Source: CALBPI01 sp963922335
GTDB taxonomy: Bacteria > Pseudomonadota > Gammaproteobacteria > Steroidobacterales > Woeseiaceae
Assembly (NCBI GenBank): GCA_963922335.1
Contig: CAWUIB010000001.1
Coordinates: forward strand, 530,827 to 594,826
Reading direction: 5' to 3'
DNA: 64,000 bases
The notes below the pieces were generated by a model, which did not search any database, was not told where the DNA came from, and saw only the letters and a program-made list of their open reading frames with translations. Positions within the stretch are counted from its first letter, which is position 1; every line of letters starts with the position of its first letter. Both the position numbers and the translations under genes were made by a program. This document shows, piece by piece, positions 15,089-25,134 of the stretch.

Positions 15089-17692
15089 ATGCTCGAGCCC
15101 GAGATCGAGGCGGTTGCTCTGGGCGATCCGAATGCCGTCATTGTGACGTCAGGCCAACGTCTTGCCAGCACAATACGCTATCGGCAATCCGTTCATGTTG
15201 CCGACGGCGTTACCGGTAGTTGGGTTGGTCCGGATGTTTGTACCTGGGATCAATTCCTGCGCCAACGCTACGATGATCTGCTGTTTTCACCTGAACTCAA
15301 CACGACATTGCCGTCGATCGTGCCTGCAGAGGCCGAGCGCGTTCTTTGGCAGCAATCAATCGAAAAAACCGCCAAGGCCTGGAATCTAACGCTCGGGAAC
15401 GCAGCCGCTCTCGCTCGGGAGTCCGCAAGAACCTGGCGCAGAGCCATTGAATGGTGTGTTTCCGTTGCGGAGATTAAATCGAAGAGCACCACTGATGACG
15501 GCGATTTCTTTGTGGCGTCGCTTTCCGAGTTTTGTCAGTCGATGCCCACTGACTCGATTCTGGAGAGTCAGACCGCCGACACAGTCTTGAGGCACCTGAA
15601 TCACTTGACCGGGATACTGCCGGAATGCATCTATTTCGCCGGGTTTTCGCGATTGACCCCTCAACAGCAGATGCTCTTTGACGCCCTACCGGCGGTGATG
15701 ATCGATTCCGAAGCGCCACACGCAAGCTTGAGCGGTGACTTGCGAGTCATGGAGACGCCCGACGATGAACTGCGTGCGGCTGGGCAGTGGGCTCGGAGAT
15801 CGCTGGAGGAAAACCCAGGGGCACGCCTTGCCATCGTGGTGCCGAATCTTTCTGAGCGACTCATTCGTTGCAGAGAGAGTGTGCTGGACGGTCTGGTACC
15901 GCTCCAGAGTACACGCTTCGAATCGGATACCTCGGGGTGGCTCAACGTTTCACTGGGCACTCCCTTATCTGACGTGCCTGCGGTTCGAGATGTACTCAAC
16001 CTTCTTGAATGGACCGCGCACGGTGGCTCGTTCGTTGCGATTTCTCGCCTGAACCGTTGCCACAGTTTCTGGGCGGATTCGGTCTCGCTTGAGCGAATGC
16101 TAAGAAGGAGTCGCGACCGTCATTGGACGCCGGAGGAGCTTGGGCGGGAGTTGGAGCGTCTCGGCGTAGACATGCCTGCGTGGCTGAGCGCATCACGGGC
16201 GTTGGCTGAATTTGCTGGGCAACAGCATCGTCCCTCCGCATGGATACCGGGTATCGCAACGCTTTTGGAGTCTTGTGCATGGCTGGGACGCGAAGCGCTG
16301 GATTCAGAGCGCTATCAGTTGCGTTCTCAATTTGATGATGCGGTTGATTTACTTCAGCGTGTCGATGCGCATCTCGGACCGATCTCTCTAGCGCATATGG
16401 TGGGTTTGATTTCCGCACAGCTCGCGGAGCGCACGTTTGCGCCGGAGCAGGCAGAGTCTCAAGTGCTTCTTTGCGGTCCGCTAGAGACTGCAGGCATGAC
16501 ATTTGACGCGATCTGGATCGCCGGCATGGACTCCACCCAGTGGCCACCGCCAGGCAAACCCCTCGCACTGCTGTCCGCCGCGCTTCAACGAGCGCATGAA
16601 ATGCCGGATGCCTCGCCTGAGCAGACACGCAGATTCTGGAGTCATCAATGGCGTCGCCTGATTGACTGCGCGAGCACTGTGCACGCGAGCTATTCGGCGT
16701 TTGTCGATGGGCGCGAACGCTTGCCGGCACCCGTCGTCTCTACGTCCGAACGACTTTCACCAATTGAATCCTGCCCTTCGTCACTGCAACGATTGCTGGG
16801 TAGTACGCCGGTCAACCGTATTGGAGACCATTTCCCCGTCTGGCCCGCGGGAAAACCCGTTCGCGGTGGACACCATGTACTGAGACTGCTCGGTGCAGAT
16901 CCATTCCTGGCGCAGGTAACGGCACGATGGGGTGTAGGACCTGTCGAGCAACCGGAGTACGGCATCGGTACACGAACTCGAGGTGTATTGATTCACGCAG
17001 CACTTGAGGCGCTGTACAGCGTCGATCAGCACAGCGAACTGATGCCAACTGATGAAGCTATCGAACAGGCGGTATCGAACACTTTTCGAGCACAGTTTGC
17101 GGGCACGGATGCAACGTTTCGTGCACTGCTACGCCAGGAGGAAGCGAGGGCCACTAATCTGATTCGCGAATTTGTCGCGCGGGAACGAGCGAGAGCACCT
17201 TTTCGTATACATGCTTTGGAATCCGCTCAGGAGCTGCGCCTTGGGTCGCTCACGCTTCAACTCCGGGCCGATCGCATCGACCTCGTTGATGGCGGATTAA
17301 CGATCATCGACTACAAAACCGGTGCTGCGGATTTTCAGCCAGATGTGCGCAGCGCCGACTTTGATCGTGTCACCCAACTCGCGGCATATGCGCTCGCGTC
17401 AGAGGGACCGATCTCTGCGGTGGTGATCGCATCGATCCATCCACGCAATCAAAGCTACCGCGGGCTGTACCGGGAAGGACAACAGCGACTACCCGACGAT
17501 GTCGTTAGTCGCGGTAGTCCAAAGTTGCTTGAGGACGCAATACCCAACTGGACCGAGATTGCGCGAGCGCGCGCCGCGATGCTTGAAGGTGGGGAAGGTT
17601 GGCTCAATCTCAAAATGCCTGCGAAAGACTGGATGGCGATGGGGCCACTCAGTCGAATGGCAGATGTCCGTGGTGCTCTGGACCGTGAATAG
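15089..17692 (+). CDS. AddB-like DNA repair protein with C-terminal PD-(D/E)XK nuclease (TIGR03623 type)
   Basis: An 867-aa protein of the group annotated as probable DNA repair protein, which accompanies an AddA/RecB-like helicase in many proteobacteria. The N-terminal half resembles an inactivated helicase of the AddB type. The middle holds AGMDSTQWPPPGKP, the conserved segment of this family. The C-terminal nuclease has the core LRADRIDLVDGGLTIIDYKTG at about residues 725-745, with the metal-binding Asp and catalytic Lys. With its partner it would resect double-strand breaks. It overlaps the next gene by 8 bp if that gene starts at the GTG at 17685. It lacks clear AddB iron-sulfur cysteines by eye, but I did not check this exhaustively. 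Confidence 0.82.
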   Translation: MLEPEIEAVALGDPNAVIVTSGQRLASTIRYRQSVHVADGVTGSWVGPDVCTWDQFLRQRYDDLLFSPELNTTLPSIVPAEAERVLWQQSIEKTAKAWNLTLGNAAALARESARTWRRAIEWCVSVAEIKSKSTTDDGDFFVASLSEFCQSMPTDSILESQTADTVLRHLNHLTGILPECIYFAGFSRLTPQQQMLFDALPAVMIDSEAPHASLSGDLRVMETPDDELRAAGQWARRSLEENPGARLAIVVPNLSERLIRCRESVLDGLVPLQSTRFESDTSGWLNVSLGTPLSDVPAVRDVLNLLEWTAHGGSFVAISRLNRCHSFWADSVSLERMLRRSRDRHWTPEELGRELERLGVDMPAWLSASRALAEFAGQQHRPSAWIPGIATLLESCAWLGREALDSERYQLRSQFDDAVDLLQRVDAHLGPISLAHMVGLISAQLAERTFAPEQAESQVLLCGPLETAGMTFDAIWIAGMDSTQWPPPGKPLALLSAALQRAHEMPDASPEQTRRFWSHQWRRLIDCASTVHASYSAFVDGRERLPAPVVSTSERLSPIESCPSSLQRLLGSTPVNRIGDHFPVWPAGKPVRGGHHVLRLLGADPFLAQVTARWGVGPVEQPEYGIGTRTRGVLIHAALEALYSVDQHSELMPTDEAIEQAVSNTFRAQFAGTDATFRALLRQEEARATNLIREFVARERARAPFRIHALESAQELRLGSLTLQLRADRIDLVDGGLTIIDYKTGAADFQPDVRSADFDRVTQLAAYALASEGPISAVVIASIHPRNQSYRGLYREGQQRLPDDVVSRGSPKLLEDAIPNWTEIARARAAMLEGGEGWLNLKMPAKDWMAMGPLSRMADVRGALDRE

Positions 17693-20600
17693 GCCGCTCG
17701 ATTTCGAAGCGCGTGAACGCGCGCTGGATATCCAAGCGAGCTTTATTGTTCAGGCCCCTGCCGGTTCAGGAAAAACCGCATTGCTGACGCGTCGGATTTT
17801 GCGTTTGCTCGCCGTTGTTGATGCACCCGAGCAAATTCTTGCGATCACGTTCACGCGCAAGGCTGCAGATGAAATGCGGGCACGCGTGGTGACGGCGCTC
17901 CGAGAGGCTGTCACCGAGCAGACCGTAAGCACTGAGTTTGAGGCCGCAATCCACGCCGATGCAAAGGCGGCACTCGCCCGCGATAGCGAACAAGCATGGG
18001 CGTTATTGCAGATGCCAGAGCGGCTGCAGATCATGACGGTAGACGCGCTCAATGCACGATTAATCGCGGCTCGTCCGTTGACCGCCGGCCAACTCGGTCG
18101 ACAACTGGTCACCACCGAACAGCGATCGCGCTTCTTGCGGGAGTCAGCCGAAGCGATGCTCGACTGGGTTACCGAAACGGGCGCCACTGCCGAGGGGATT
18201 CGTGAAGTTTTTTCCAGCGCCGATTTCGATATGGGCGTCTGGCGACGGCAGATCACGGACATGCTGCATAAGCGTGATCGTTGGTTACCCATAATTTTGG
18301 AACGATTGGCTGCGTCGCCAGAGACCCGACGTGCTGACAGTGAAGCGCTATTGGCGAGTATTTCGAACCGGGTGATTACAAGAGTCACCAGTCAATTGCC
18401 CCCTGATTTGCTCGAACCCTTGTATTCGGCGGTCACGTTCGCAACAGCGAACCTCGCTGACTCCGATCCGAGTCTCCTCGTTTCGTGGGATGCCACCAAC
18501 GCTGCCGACGTACCCGCTTTTTGGCGTGCAGCATGCGGCGTGCTACTCAAGAAAGACGACACGTGGCGCAGTCGGCTCGACGTAAAGTGCGGCTTCCCGC
18601 CCGCGGCCAAAACCGAGAAGGAGGCGGCCCTCTATTTGCTGAACCAGCTGGCCGGTATAGAGGGGTTGGATGTCGCGCTAGCCGCCACTCGATTACTGCC
18701 GGATTTACACTACACGGATAGGGAGTGGCTGGGCGTCGAGGCCATGTTGTTAACGCTGCGGGCCGCGGGTGCCGAGCTCGAGCGCATCATGACAGCGAAC
18801 GCTGCGTTCGACTATCCAGAACTTGCGGCACAGGCGCTTCAAGCTCTTGGCGATGACGGTGACGCTTCGGATCTCGCATTGCAATATGACTACCGGCTGC
18901 AGCATATCCTCGTCGATGAAATGCAGGATACGAGTGCGCGCCAGTATCGTCTGTTGGAACGTTTGATTGCGGGCTGGTCCACATCGGACGGTCGCACGCT
19001 GTTTTGCGTTGGTGACCCAATGCAATCGATCTATCGTTTCCGAGGCGCTGAAGTCAGCTTATTTCTCAAGGCGTGGGATGAGGGCATTGGTGGCTACCCA
19101 CTTTTACCGTTACGGCTCTCCACCAATTTTCGATCGACCCGTCCGATCATTGAATGGGTGAATTCGAGTTTTTCCAGAATTTTTGGACCGCAATCCGACC
19201 GCATCGAAGAGTCCGTCGCTCACGCACACTCGGACTGGGCTCCGAGCGCATCGCACTCGGGTGAAGTGCGTTGGCACTTTGACACGAACGCGGGTCGGGA
19301 TGAGGCTGACACGGTGTTAACGACGGTTTCGAGCTTGCTCAGTTCAAGCGAAGGGAGTATTGCCGTTCTCGGTCGAACCCGGCACGCGTTGCAGCCCGTG
19401 ATCGCGAAGCTTGAGCAACATGGGGTGAGCTTCGAGTCAGTAGAGATGGAGCGGCTCACCGAGCGTCCAGAAGTGCAGGAGCTCATCACGCTGACCCGAT
19501 TGCTCGAGATGCCGGATGACGATGTCGCATGGTTGGGGGCATTGAGGGCGCCATGGTGTGGTCTTGGTCTCGCTCAACTGGATGCAATGATGCGACTCGA
19601 GCCCGAGATCCCACCCGTATCGATCGAGGCGCGAGCGCAATTAGCCATTATCGAGAATATCTGGTCGGCGAGTGAAACGAAGGCTGTGGAAGCGTTCTTG
19701 TACCTCGTGAAGCAGGCACGACGAGATGCGGCGACGCGCACGCTCCGGGAGCGGGTGGAAACGCTCTGGGGGGCGCTGGGTTGTCCGGCGATGCTGGTTG
19801 CAGACAGCCAACTGGATGCTGCGTTTGCTTACCTGGCCGCACTGGACGAGCTCGAAAATTCAGGTCACTTGGATAACCCGGCGGAGCTTGAGCAATTGTT
19901 GGAAGCTCGAAAAGTGACGGGCGGTAAGGCCGGAGCACGGGTCGTTGTCATGACGATCTACTCGTCCAAGGGACTCGAATTTGATCATGTACTGATGCCC
20001 GGGATGAATGTCGGCTCGCAGAGTGACACCGCCCCGAGTTTGCGCATCGAAGCCGGAGAAGTGGAGGGGCAGGGTGCCGTCATGTTCTCGGCGATTGCCT
20101 CGCGTGCAACGCTTGGCGCGGACCCAAAAAGTCAGTTGCTTGCGCAGTTGGAAACGCAACGCGGCGACAACGAGCTCAAGCGCTTGTTGTATGTCGCAAC
20201 GACGAGGGCAAAGCAGACACTTCATCTGTTCGTCAGTACCGAACCAACCGCAAAAGGCGAACGCTGGCGATCCCCGACCAGAAATACGCTGCAGCGTGCC
20301 ATTTGGCCAGAGGCGTTGGAACGGCTGCCGCCACCCGAGTTGTCGCCGGACCACAGTGTGGAGGAGGCGTCTGAGACCCCGGTCTTCGCAGCGCCGCAGC
20401 GCGTCAGCGCTGAGCGGCCCTATCAATCGCAATCCGAACCGATACCCGTCGGCGATTCGCCGGTCTTGGAACCGGAAGCGGAAAACGAGCATGGCGAAGC
20501 TTCGGCCCGCCATATTGGCACTGTGGTACATGAATGGATGCGACGGCTTGCAGGTCTGGAGGATCCCTGGGGTCAATTCAAAAAATTCTTCGATACGCAG

Positions 20601-21044
20601 AGCCGAACCAAGCATGCACTACAGCAGCTAGGTGTGGTTAGCGAGGAACTCGATGCGGCAACCGAAAGCGTACATGCGTTGCTCGAGGGTGGCGTCAACT
20701 GCGAGCAAGGGCGATGGATTCTGAGTAACAAACACCGGGACAGTCAGACCGAGTTTCCTCTGTGGACACGCACGTCAACCGGGGTTCGTCGTTTGATTGT
20801 CGATCGACTTCTGCGGGACGAAAAAAACCAGCTGTGGGTTATCGATTACAAGACCAGTACGAGCGGTGACGGCAATTTGGATACGTTTTTCGCATCGGAG
20901 GTTCGGCGGTATCGGCCCCAGCTAGAGCGCTACGCCGAGGCGATCGCGCAGTTACCGAGGTTTCGATCCGACGCCGGGACGATTCGCTCTGCGCTTTATT
21001 TTGTCGCGTATGGGGAGCTGGTCGAGCTTACTCAGGAGCCCTGA
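17685..21044 (+). CDS. AddA/RecB-like UvrD-family helicase-nuclease
   Basis: A 1119-aa superfamily 1 helicase. The Walker A is VQAPAGSGKTALLTRRIL at about residues 20-37, and LAITFTRKAADEMRARV is motif Ia. Walker B is VDEMQDTSARQYRL, with GDPMQSIYRFRGAE as motif III. Motif V is TIYSSKGLEFDHV and motif VI RLLYVATTRAKQ. The C-terminal PD-(D/E)XK nuclease reads IVDRLLRDEKNQLWVIDYKTS. The start is uncertain: the GTG at 17685, overlapping the previous stop, gives the usual short lead of about 18 residues before Walker A, while the ATG at 17664 adds seven. It would unwind and degrade broken ends with the AddB-like partner. Its stop overlaps the convergent gspN stop by 17 bp. Confidence 0.88.
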   Translation: MNRPLDFEARERALDIQASFIVQAPAGSGKTALLTRRILRLLAVVDAPEQILAITFTRKAADEMRARVVTALREAVTEQTVSTEFEAAIHADAKAALARDSEQAWALLQMPERLQIMTVDALNARLIAARPLTAGQLGRQLVTTEQRSRFLRESAEAMLDWVTETGATAEGIREVFSSADFDMGVWRRQITDMLHKRDRWLPIILERLAASPETRRADSEALLASISNRVITRVTSQLPPDLLEPLYSAVTFATANLADSDPSLLVSWDATNAADVPAFWRAACGVLLKKDDTWRSRLDVKCGFPPAAKTEKEAALYLLNQLAGIEGLDVALAATRLLPDLHYTDREWLGVEAMLLTLRAAGAELERIMTANAAFDYPELAAQALQALGDDGDASDLALQYDYRLQHILVDEMQDTSARQYRLLERLIAGWSTSDGRTLFCVGDPMQSIYRFRGAEVSLFLKAWDEGIGGYPLLPLRLSTNFRSTRPIIEWVNSSFSRIFGPQSDRIEESVAHAHSDWAPSASHSGEVRWHFDTNAGRDEADTVLTTVSSLLSSSEGSIAVLGRTRHALQPVIAKLEQHGVSFESVEMERLTERPEVQELITLTRLLEMPDDDVAWLGALRAPWCGLGLAQLDAMMRLEPEIPPVSIEARAQLAIIENIWSASETKAVEAFLYLVKQARRDAATRTLRERVETLWGALGCPAMLVADSQLDAAFAYLAALDELENSGHLDNPAELEQLLEARKVTGGKAGARVVVMTIYSSKGLEFDHVLMPGMNVGSQSDTAPSLRIEAGEVEGQGAVMFSAIASRATLGADPKSQLLAQLETQRGDNELKRLLYVATTRAKQTLHLFVSTEPTAKGERWRSPTRNTLQRAIWPEALERLPPPELSPDHSVEEASETPVFAAPQRVSAERPYQSQSEPIPVGDSPVLEPEAENEHGEASARHIGTVVHEWMRRLAGLEDPWGQFKKFFDTQSRTKHALQQLGVVSEELDAATESVHALLEGGVNCEQGRWILSNKHRDSQTEFPLWTRTSTGVRRLIVDRLLRDEKNQLWVIDYKTSTSGDGNLDTFFASEVRRYRPQLERYAEAIAQLPRFRSDAGTIRSALYFVAYGELVELTQEP

Positions 21045-21801
21045 GACTGCCTTCCCAGTTGAACGGGTACTGACCCGAGCTGTTGGGTGCTCCAAGCAAG
21101 GGTCGGATAGAGTTTTCCATACCGCGAGGTGCCTGATTGGTTAGTTTCAGCAGACCGTCCATACGAAAACGCGTTCCGCTGCCAAGATCAAAGTCGCCGG
21201 AGACATCGAAGGCGCCGTCGATAGATTCGATTTTCCCTCCAATGGTGTACTCCGGGTCATCGTCTGTATCGTTAAACCGGATTCTGTGGCTGCCGAGTGG
21301 CTGGTTCCCGATGGCGGCGTACATCAGATCGCGAACCTCGAGCGTGCCATTGACGACTGACTCGGGCCATTGATCCAAGACGGTAATCGAATCGGCGGTT
21401 ACCCGAGCGATGCCCTGGGTAGGTCCAATGCTGGAGGAATAACGAGTGAAAGGTGTGAGGTCGATCTGGGCAACGATACCATCCGCCTTGATGCGCCCAG
21501 AGGGCGAGATTGCTAAATCAGTTTCGACGAAGCCGCCCGGGACCTGAGCCTCAATAGCCACACGAACCTTGCCCGTCAGCAAGCCGAATGGTGACAGGGA
21601 CCACTGAACAGGTCCAACACCAATTCGCTGTGCCTCGATGGCCGAAATCTGTCCATTCCAGATCGTGCCGCTAATGCCGCGAACCGCGACATTGTCTGGC
21701 AGGAACCAATTGATGGCTACGGATGCGGGTAGTCGCGCAAACAGACCGATCAACAACACAGGAAGGGCGATGTACAACCCTCGCTTTAACCCCAGCGACA
21801 T
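21028..21801 (-). CDS. gspN: Type II secretion system protein N
   Basis: A 257-aa inner-membrane protein with one N-terminal helix (about 6-26, GLYIALPVLLIGLFARLPASV) and a periplasmic beta-rich domain. The opening LPASVAINWFLPDNVAVRGISGTIWNG is the recognisable GspN pattern. Its precise role is unknown; it is an accessory component in some T2SS. ATG at 21801, 2 bp after the gspM stop; the longer open frame overlaps gspM and is unlikely. Last gene of the gspGHIJKLMN run. Confidence 0.88.
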   Translation of the reverse strand: MSLGLKRGLYIALPVLLIGLFARLPASVAINWFLPDNVAVRGISGTIWNGQISAIEAQRIGVGPVQWSLSPFGLLTGKVRVAIEAQVPGGFVETDLAISPSGRIKADGIVAQIDLTPFTRYSSSIGPTQGIARVTADSITVLDQWPESVVNGTLEVRDLMYAAIGNQPLGSHRIRFNDTDDDPEYTIGGKIESIDGAFDVSGDFDLGSGTRFRMDGLLKLTNQAPRGMENSIRPLLGAPNSSGQYPFNWEGSLRAPE

Positions 21802-21803
21802 AC

Positions 21804-22280
21804 TCAACCTCGTTGCAATACCAGACTGGCGTCGACACGCCCGGTCTCGCTGCGGTCTGTCATACGCGCTTGCGTCACGCGCAGACCGTGGGCGTTGGCG
21901 AGAATGCCAAGCCAACGCACAAGGTCGTCGAACGCGGCGTTCTCAAAATTGACCCTGATACCGTCATTGGCTGTCGGGGAGCTGCTTCGGTAGGCGTTGC
22001 TCAATCCGTTTGCATTCGCAGTGTTGGCTACGATTAGGGTCAGCGAGCCCTCTGCATCGGTGCTGGCACCGGTCACGGGCGTGCCACCTCGACTTGCGAT
22101 CAGTCGATCGGCGCTGGCAATCAACCGTTCTTTACGTTCAACGGCGATTTCCGAGCGTTCGTGATTCACCATGACCGGCTCGAGCACAAACAAATAGATG
22201 GCGGTGACGATCGCGACGACGGCCGCCGTCGAAACCAGCACCTGTTCGCGACGTTGCAGAGTATCAAACCACTCTCTCAT
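21804..22280 (-). CDS. gspM: Type II secretion system protein M
   Basis: A 158-aa inner-membrane protein: short cytoplasmic start (MREWFDTLQRREQ, the usual GspM opening), transmembrane helix at about 15-35 and a periplasmic ferredoxin-like domain. GspM pairs with GspL in the assembly platform and helps position it. Overlaps the gspL stop by 4 bp (ATGA), so translation is coupled. Confidence 0.9.
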   Translation of the reverse strand: MREWFDTLQRREQVLVSTAAVVAIVTAIYLFVLEPVMVNHERSEIAVERKERLIASADRLIASRGGTPVTGASTDAEGSLTLIVANTANANGLSNAYRSSSPTANDGIRVNFENAAFDDLVRWLGILANAHGLRVTQARMTDRSETGRVDASLVLQRG

Positions 22281-23545
22281 AGCGCCGCCTCCGTTACCTG
22301 GATTCGCCCGGCAATCTGCCCCTCTTCCTTGCGCTCCGTGCGCAGGATTCGCGCCTCTAATTCGCCGCTCTCGGTGATGGCTTCCCGCAGCTCCTCAAGC
22401 GCAATATCTGATTCGGTAATCAGTTGCAGATTAAGCGTGCCATTGTCGTAGCTGATCGCTTCAATTTCGGGGGGTGTCTCCGCACCCGCGTCGGACAAGG
22501 CGATCAAATAGTCGAGAAAGTCAACGCCACCACTCATCGATGTCGAACCGCTGTTGCCGCGGCCTGCTTGTCGACGGTTCAGCACATTCGAAAGCTGCGG
22601 TTCGGCGCGTCCAGGGTCCAGACGTTCGCCGGTCAATTGCGTCAATCTCGAAACGATCTGTTGATCGAGGTTCGCAGCTTGACGAGATAATGCCCTCGCC
22701 TCGATTGCGGTAGTTGTGAACGCCATCAAACCAACAGCGACCAGGAGTCCCGCGGCCGCATACCACGGCCTGAGTGCTGCCATGGTGTCCGCTCTGACCG
22801 CGAACTGACCTTGCAACAGATCCGTCCCTGAGCGGGCCATCAAAGCGCGTGCCGCGAATCCGAACCAACCCTGCGAGAGGGCGCGCCTATCGACAGGAAT
22901 CGGGCCCGCCTCCAACGCATCTAGCGCTGATGCGTTGTGCGCCATTCCGGCATCGTCCGCATAGATCTGGATCTGCCGAATCGACTCGCTGTCTTCACCG
23001 AGCGATTCGATGGTCGCGTCAATCGCGAGTTGCAGTGGTAAACCTCGGAACGACACTGGCTCAACACCGGCGCCGTCAATAATGGCAATGTCGTTGGTTA
23101 GTAGAATCTGCAGGTGGCCCTCAACCGCATCGAGTGCGTCGGGCAGGGCGTAAGCGGCTCGCGGCGACAAATCCTCGGCTGCGAGATTCTCGAGAACGGT
23201 TGCCAACACATCCTGCGGCATTACAACCACGCCGCGAGTGTTGTCTTCACGCTTTTTGCCCGCTGCGAAGTGCAGCGTGTCAATCTCTCCGGGGAAATGT
23301 TCTTCAAGCGCGAACGGCAAGGCCGTCAGGAGCTTCTTGCCGGTCACCGGCAGGTCCGTTTCCAACATCGTGATCTTGTCGGACGACAGGATCAGGTGGA
23401 TCGGCATACCCTGCGATGCGCGCGCAAGGGCTTGCAGATCGCCCTCCCCAGGCGCGGAGACGGCATCGCCGCTGCTATTGGACCGTACCCAAAAGTAATG
23501 TTCGGGGTCGCTGTCGCTTACACCCACGTAGATTATGTCGCTCAC
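22277..23545 (-). CDS. gspL: Type II secretion system protein L
   Basis: A 422-aa bitopic protein. The cytoplasmic actin-like domain at about 1-250 binds the GspE ATPase (contains LPFALEEHFPGEIDTLHFA). A single transmembrane helix follows at about 265-285 (YAAAGLLVAVGLMAFTT), then a periplasmic domain that meets GspM. It links ATP hydrolysis in the cytoplasm to pseudopilus assembly. It follows gspK by 30 bp. The matching gspE is not in the window. Confidence 0.92.
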   Translation of the reverse strand: MSDIIYVGVSDSDPEHYFWVRSNSSGDAVSAPGEGDLQALARASQGMPIHLILSSDKITMLETDLPVTGKKLLTALPFALEEHFPGEIDTLHFAAGKKREDNTRGVVVMPQDVLATVLENLAAEDLSPRAAYALPDALDAVEGHLQILLTNDIAIIDGAGVEPVSFRGLPLQLAIDATIESLGEDSESIRQIQIYADDAGMAHNASALDALEAGPIPVDRRALSQGWFGFAARALMARSGTDLLQGQFAVRADTMAALRPWYAAAGLLVAVGLMAFTTTAIEARALSRQAANLDQQIVSRLTQLTGERLDPGRAEPQLSNVLNRRQAGRGNSGSTSMSGGVDFLDYLIALSDAGAETPPEIEAISYDNGTLNLQLITESDIALEELREAITESGELEARILRTERKEEGQIAGRIQVTEAAL

Positions 23546-23575
23546 ACTGATTGCCTTTGAGTCGCGGAGTTCTGG

Positions 23576-24508
23576 TTATGGCGGGCTGCCGAAGCTGCGT
23601 TGGATAACAGCGACTTGCCCCTCGTCCGTGCGATACAGAACAGAGTACATCGTGAACCGGGTAGTGCCAATACGGACCACTGAGCGCAGCTGGAAGTAGC
23701 GTGTTCGGGTATCCAGCGTTTCAATCGATTCATCGCTCAGAATGCCAGCAAAGGTGACGCTGGGGTCTTCGATGCCAATCTCTGCGCGCTCCTCTATCAC
23801 TCGTTGGACATCCGCACCGGAGATGTTCTCGTCGAGCGTTTGCAAAAGGAGCTGAGTGGCCGTGTTGACGTTAAGGGCCGTGCGTTGGGGTAGCGCGGCC
23901 ACATGTGGTAGGAGTTGTGGCAAAACATCGGGCGTCAGCCCCTCGACCATGGCAAGTTCCGCCGTCGAGCGAAACGCAAGATTCGGTACTCGAAGCGGCG
24001 GTAAACGGTTCGTGTAAATCTCGTCCTCGCCGCCGCCTGGGAAACGGGGTTCGGTATCGTTATCGGACCAGTCCATTACCGCCTCGGCGATCTGTGGATC
24101 GAGCTCCAGTGCTCCGAGGAGTCGTCGAAACCGTTCCAGCTCAATCTCTACCGGTGCGCCATCCGCGTCCATGAGATTGTTGAGATTAAATCGGCCTTGA
24201 AGATCGATGAGCGCGCCGGCCACCACACCTTCGATACCGACGCCTTCCACCGGCAGTGGTGGCAGCTCTTGCGCCCACAATTCTCCGAAGTGGTCGTTCT
24301 CGGTGTCGTTGAGATCCTGCCGCAAAATGTCACCGATCCAGCTTTCCGCACCGATAGCGAATAATCGCGCCTGTTCCTGCCAAAGCAGACTCTGCGTGCG
24401 TCTGGTCTGGAGTGTCACATCGTAGGCAAGCTTCGTAATCACGGAAATGATCAGCGTCGTGATCAGGAGCGAAAATACGATAGCGATCGCGCCTTGTTGG
24501 CGTCTCAT
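23576..24508 (-). CDS. gspK: Type II secretion minor pseudopilin K
   Basis: A 310-aa pseudopilin with the short leader MRRQQG and a prepilin peptidase site before AIAIVFSLLITTLIISV. Position +5 lacks the usual Glu, as is typical for GspK, which caps the pseudopilus tip. The large helical insert has the sequence LIDLQGRFNLNNLM found in GspK, with VMDWSDNDTEPRFPGGGEDEIY further on, including acidic residues that in known structures bind calcium. Overlaps gspJ by 4 bp. Confidence 0.92.
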   Translation of the reverse strand: MRRQQGAIAIVFSLLITTLIISVITKLAYDVTLQTRRTQSLLWQEQARLFAIGAESWIGDILRQDLNDTENDHFGELWAQELPPLPVEGVGIEGVVAGALIDLQGRFNLNNLMDADGAPVEIELERFRRLLGALELDPQIAEAVMDWSDNDTEPRFPGGGEDEIYTNRLPPLRVPNLAFRSTAELAMVEGLTPDVLPQLLPHVAALPQRTALNVNTATQLLLQTLDENISGADVQRVIEERAEIGIEDPSVTFAGILSDESIETLDTRTRYFQLRSVVRIGTTRFTMYSVLYRTDEGQVAVIQRSFGSPP

Positions 24509-25134
24509 AAGCGCACCTCGATAATGCGACGCAACTCGCCCCAGTATTCATGGACAAGCACGATCTCGACGGCGCGCGGTGGTGGTGATCGCGTTGCGTT
24601 AAGTGGCGGCCACTGTTCGCTCCAACTGTCGTCCGCTTCGCCCAGAAACCGAAACAAAATTTGCTCAATGCCGCCAAGCAACACTGTCTCCTGCGGCACT
24701 GTTGCGATGACCGGGTCGAGCACCGGCCACTGCGCGCGAACAAGTTCGCCCTCTTCAAACCGGTACGCCACGCGAAGGCTGCTCGCGCGCGGCGCCAGTA
24801 ATGGATTGCCGTAACCGGAACGCGTTAGCTCGACGATGTAGTTGCTGCGAGAATCTGCAAGCAGTGCGGGCCGCCAAGCGTTACCAACCGGTTCGCGTAC
24901 CGGGCGAGGGTGATATTGCGCAAAGTCGCTGCTCAACGTGTTGATCGCGCGCTGCAGCGTCAGCAGCTGTTCAACTTCCTGATTCAGGCGATCTGATGCC
25001 TTGAAGGCCTGATCGAACGTCAGCCAGGCGATTGTGGCAAGCACTGCAAAAATAAATGCAGCGACCATCACCTCAATGAGCGTGAAACCAGACTGAAAGT
25101 TACGGGCTAAACGCTTGATCGTCCGGCCCCCCAT
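24505..25134 (-). CDS. gspJ: Type II secretion minor pseudopilin J
   Basis: A 209-aa pseudopilin. The cleavage site is in FQSGFTLIEVMVAAFIF, with Glu at +5 of the mature protein. The N-terminal helix is followed by LNQEVEQLLTLQRAINTL and a beta domain with YRFEEGELVRAQWPVLD, characteristic of GspJ. The start is uncertain: ATG at 25134 or 25146, both inside the end of gspI, giving an overlap of 35-47 bp; neither has a clear ribosome site. It forms the tip complex with GspI and GspK. Confidence 0.88.
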   Translation of the reverse strand: MGGRTIKRLARNFQSGFTLIEVMVAAFIFAVLATIAWLTFDQAFKASDRLNQEVEQLLTLQRAINTLSSDFAQYHPRPVREPVGNAWRPALLADSRSNYIVELTRSGYGNPLLAPRASSLRVAYRFEEGELVRAQWPVLDPVIATVPQETVLLGGIEQILFRFLGEADDSWSEQWPPLNATRSPPPRAVEIVLVHEYWGELRRIIEVRL

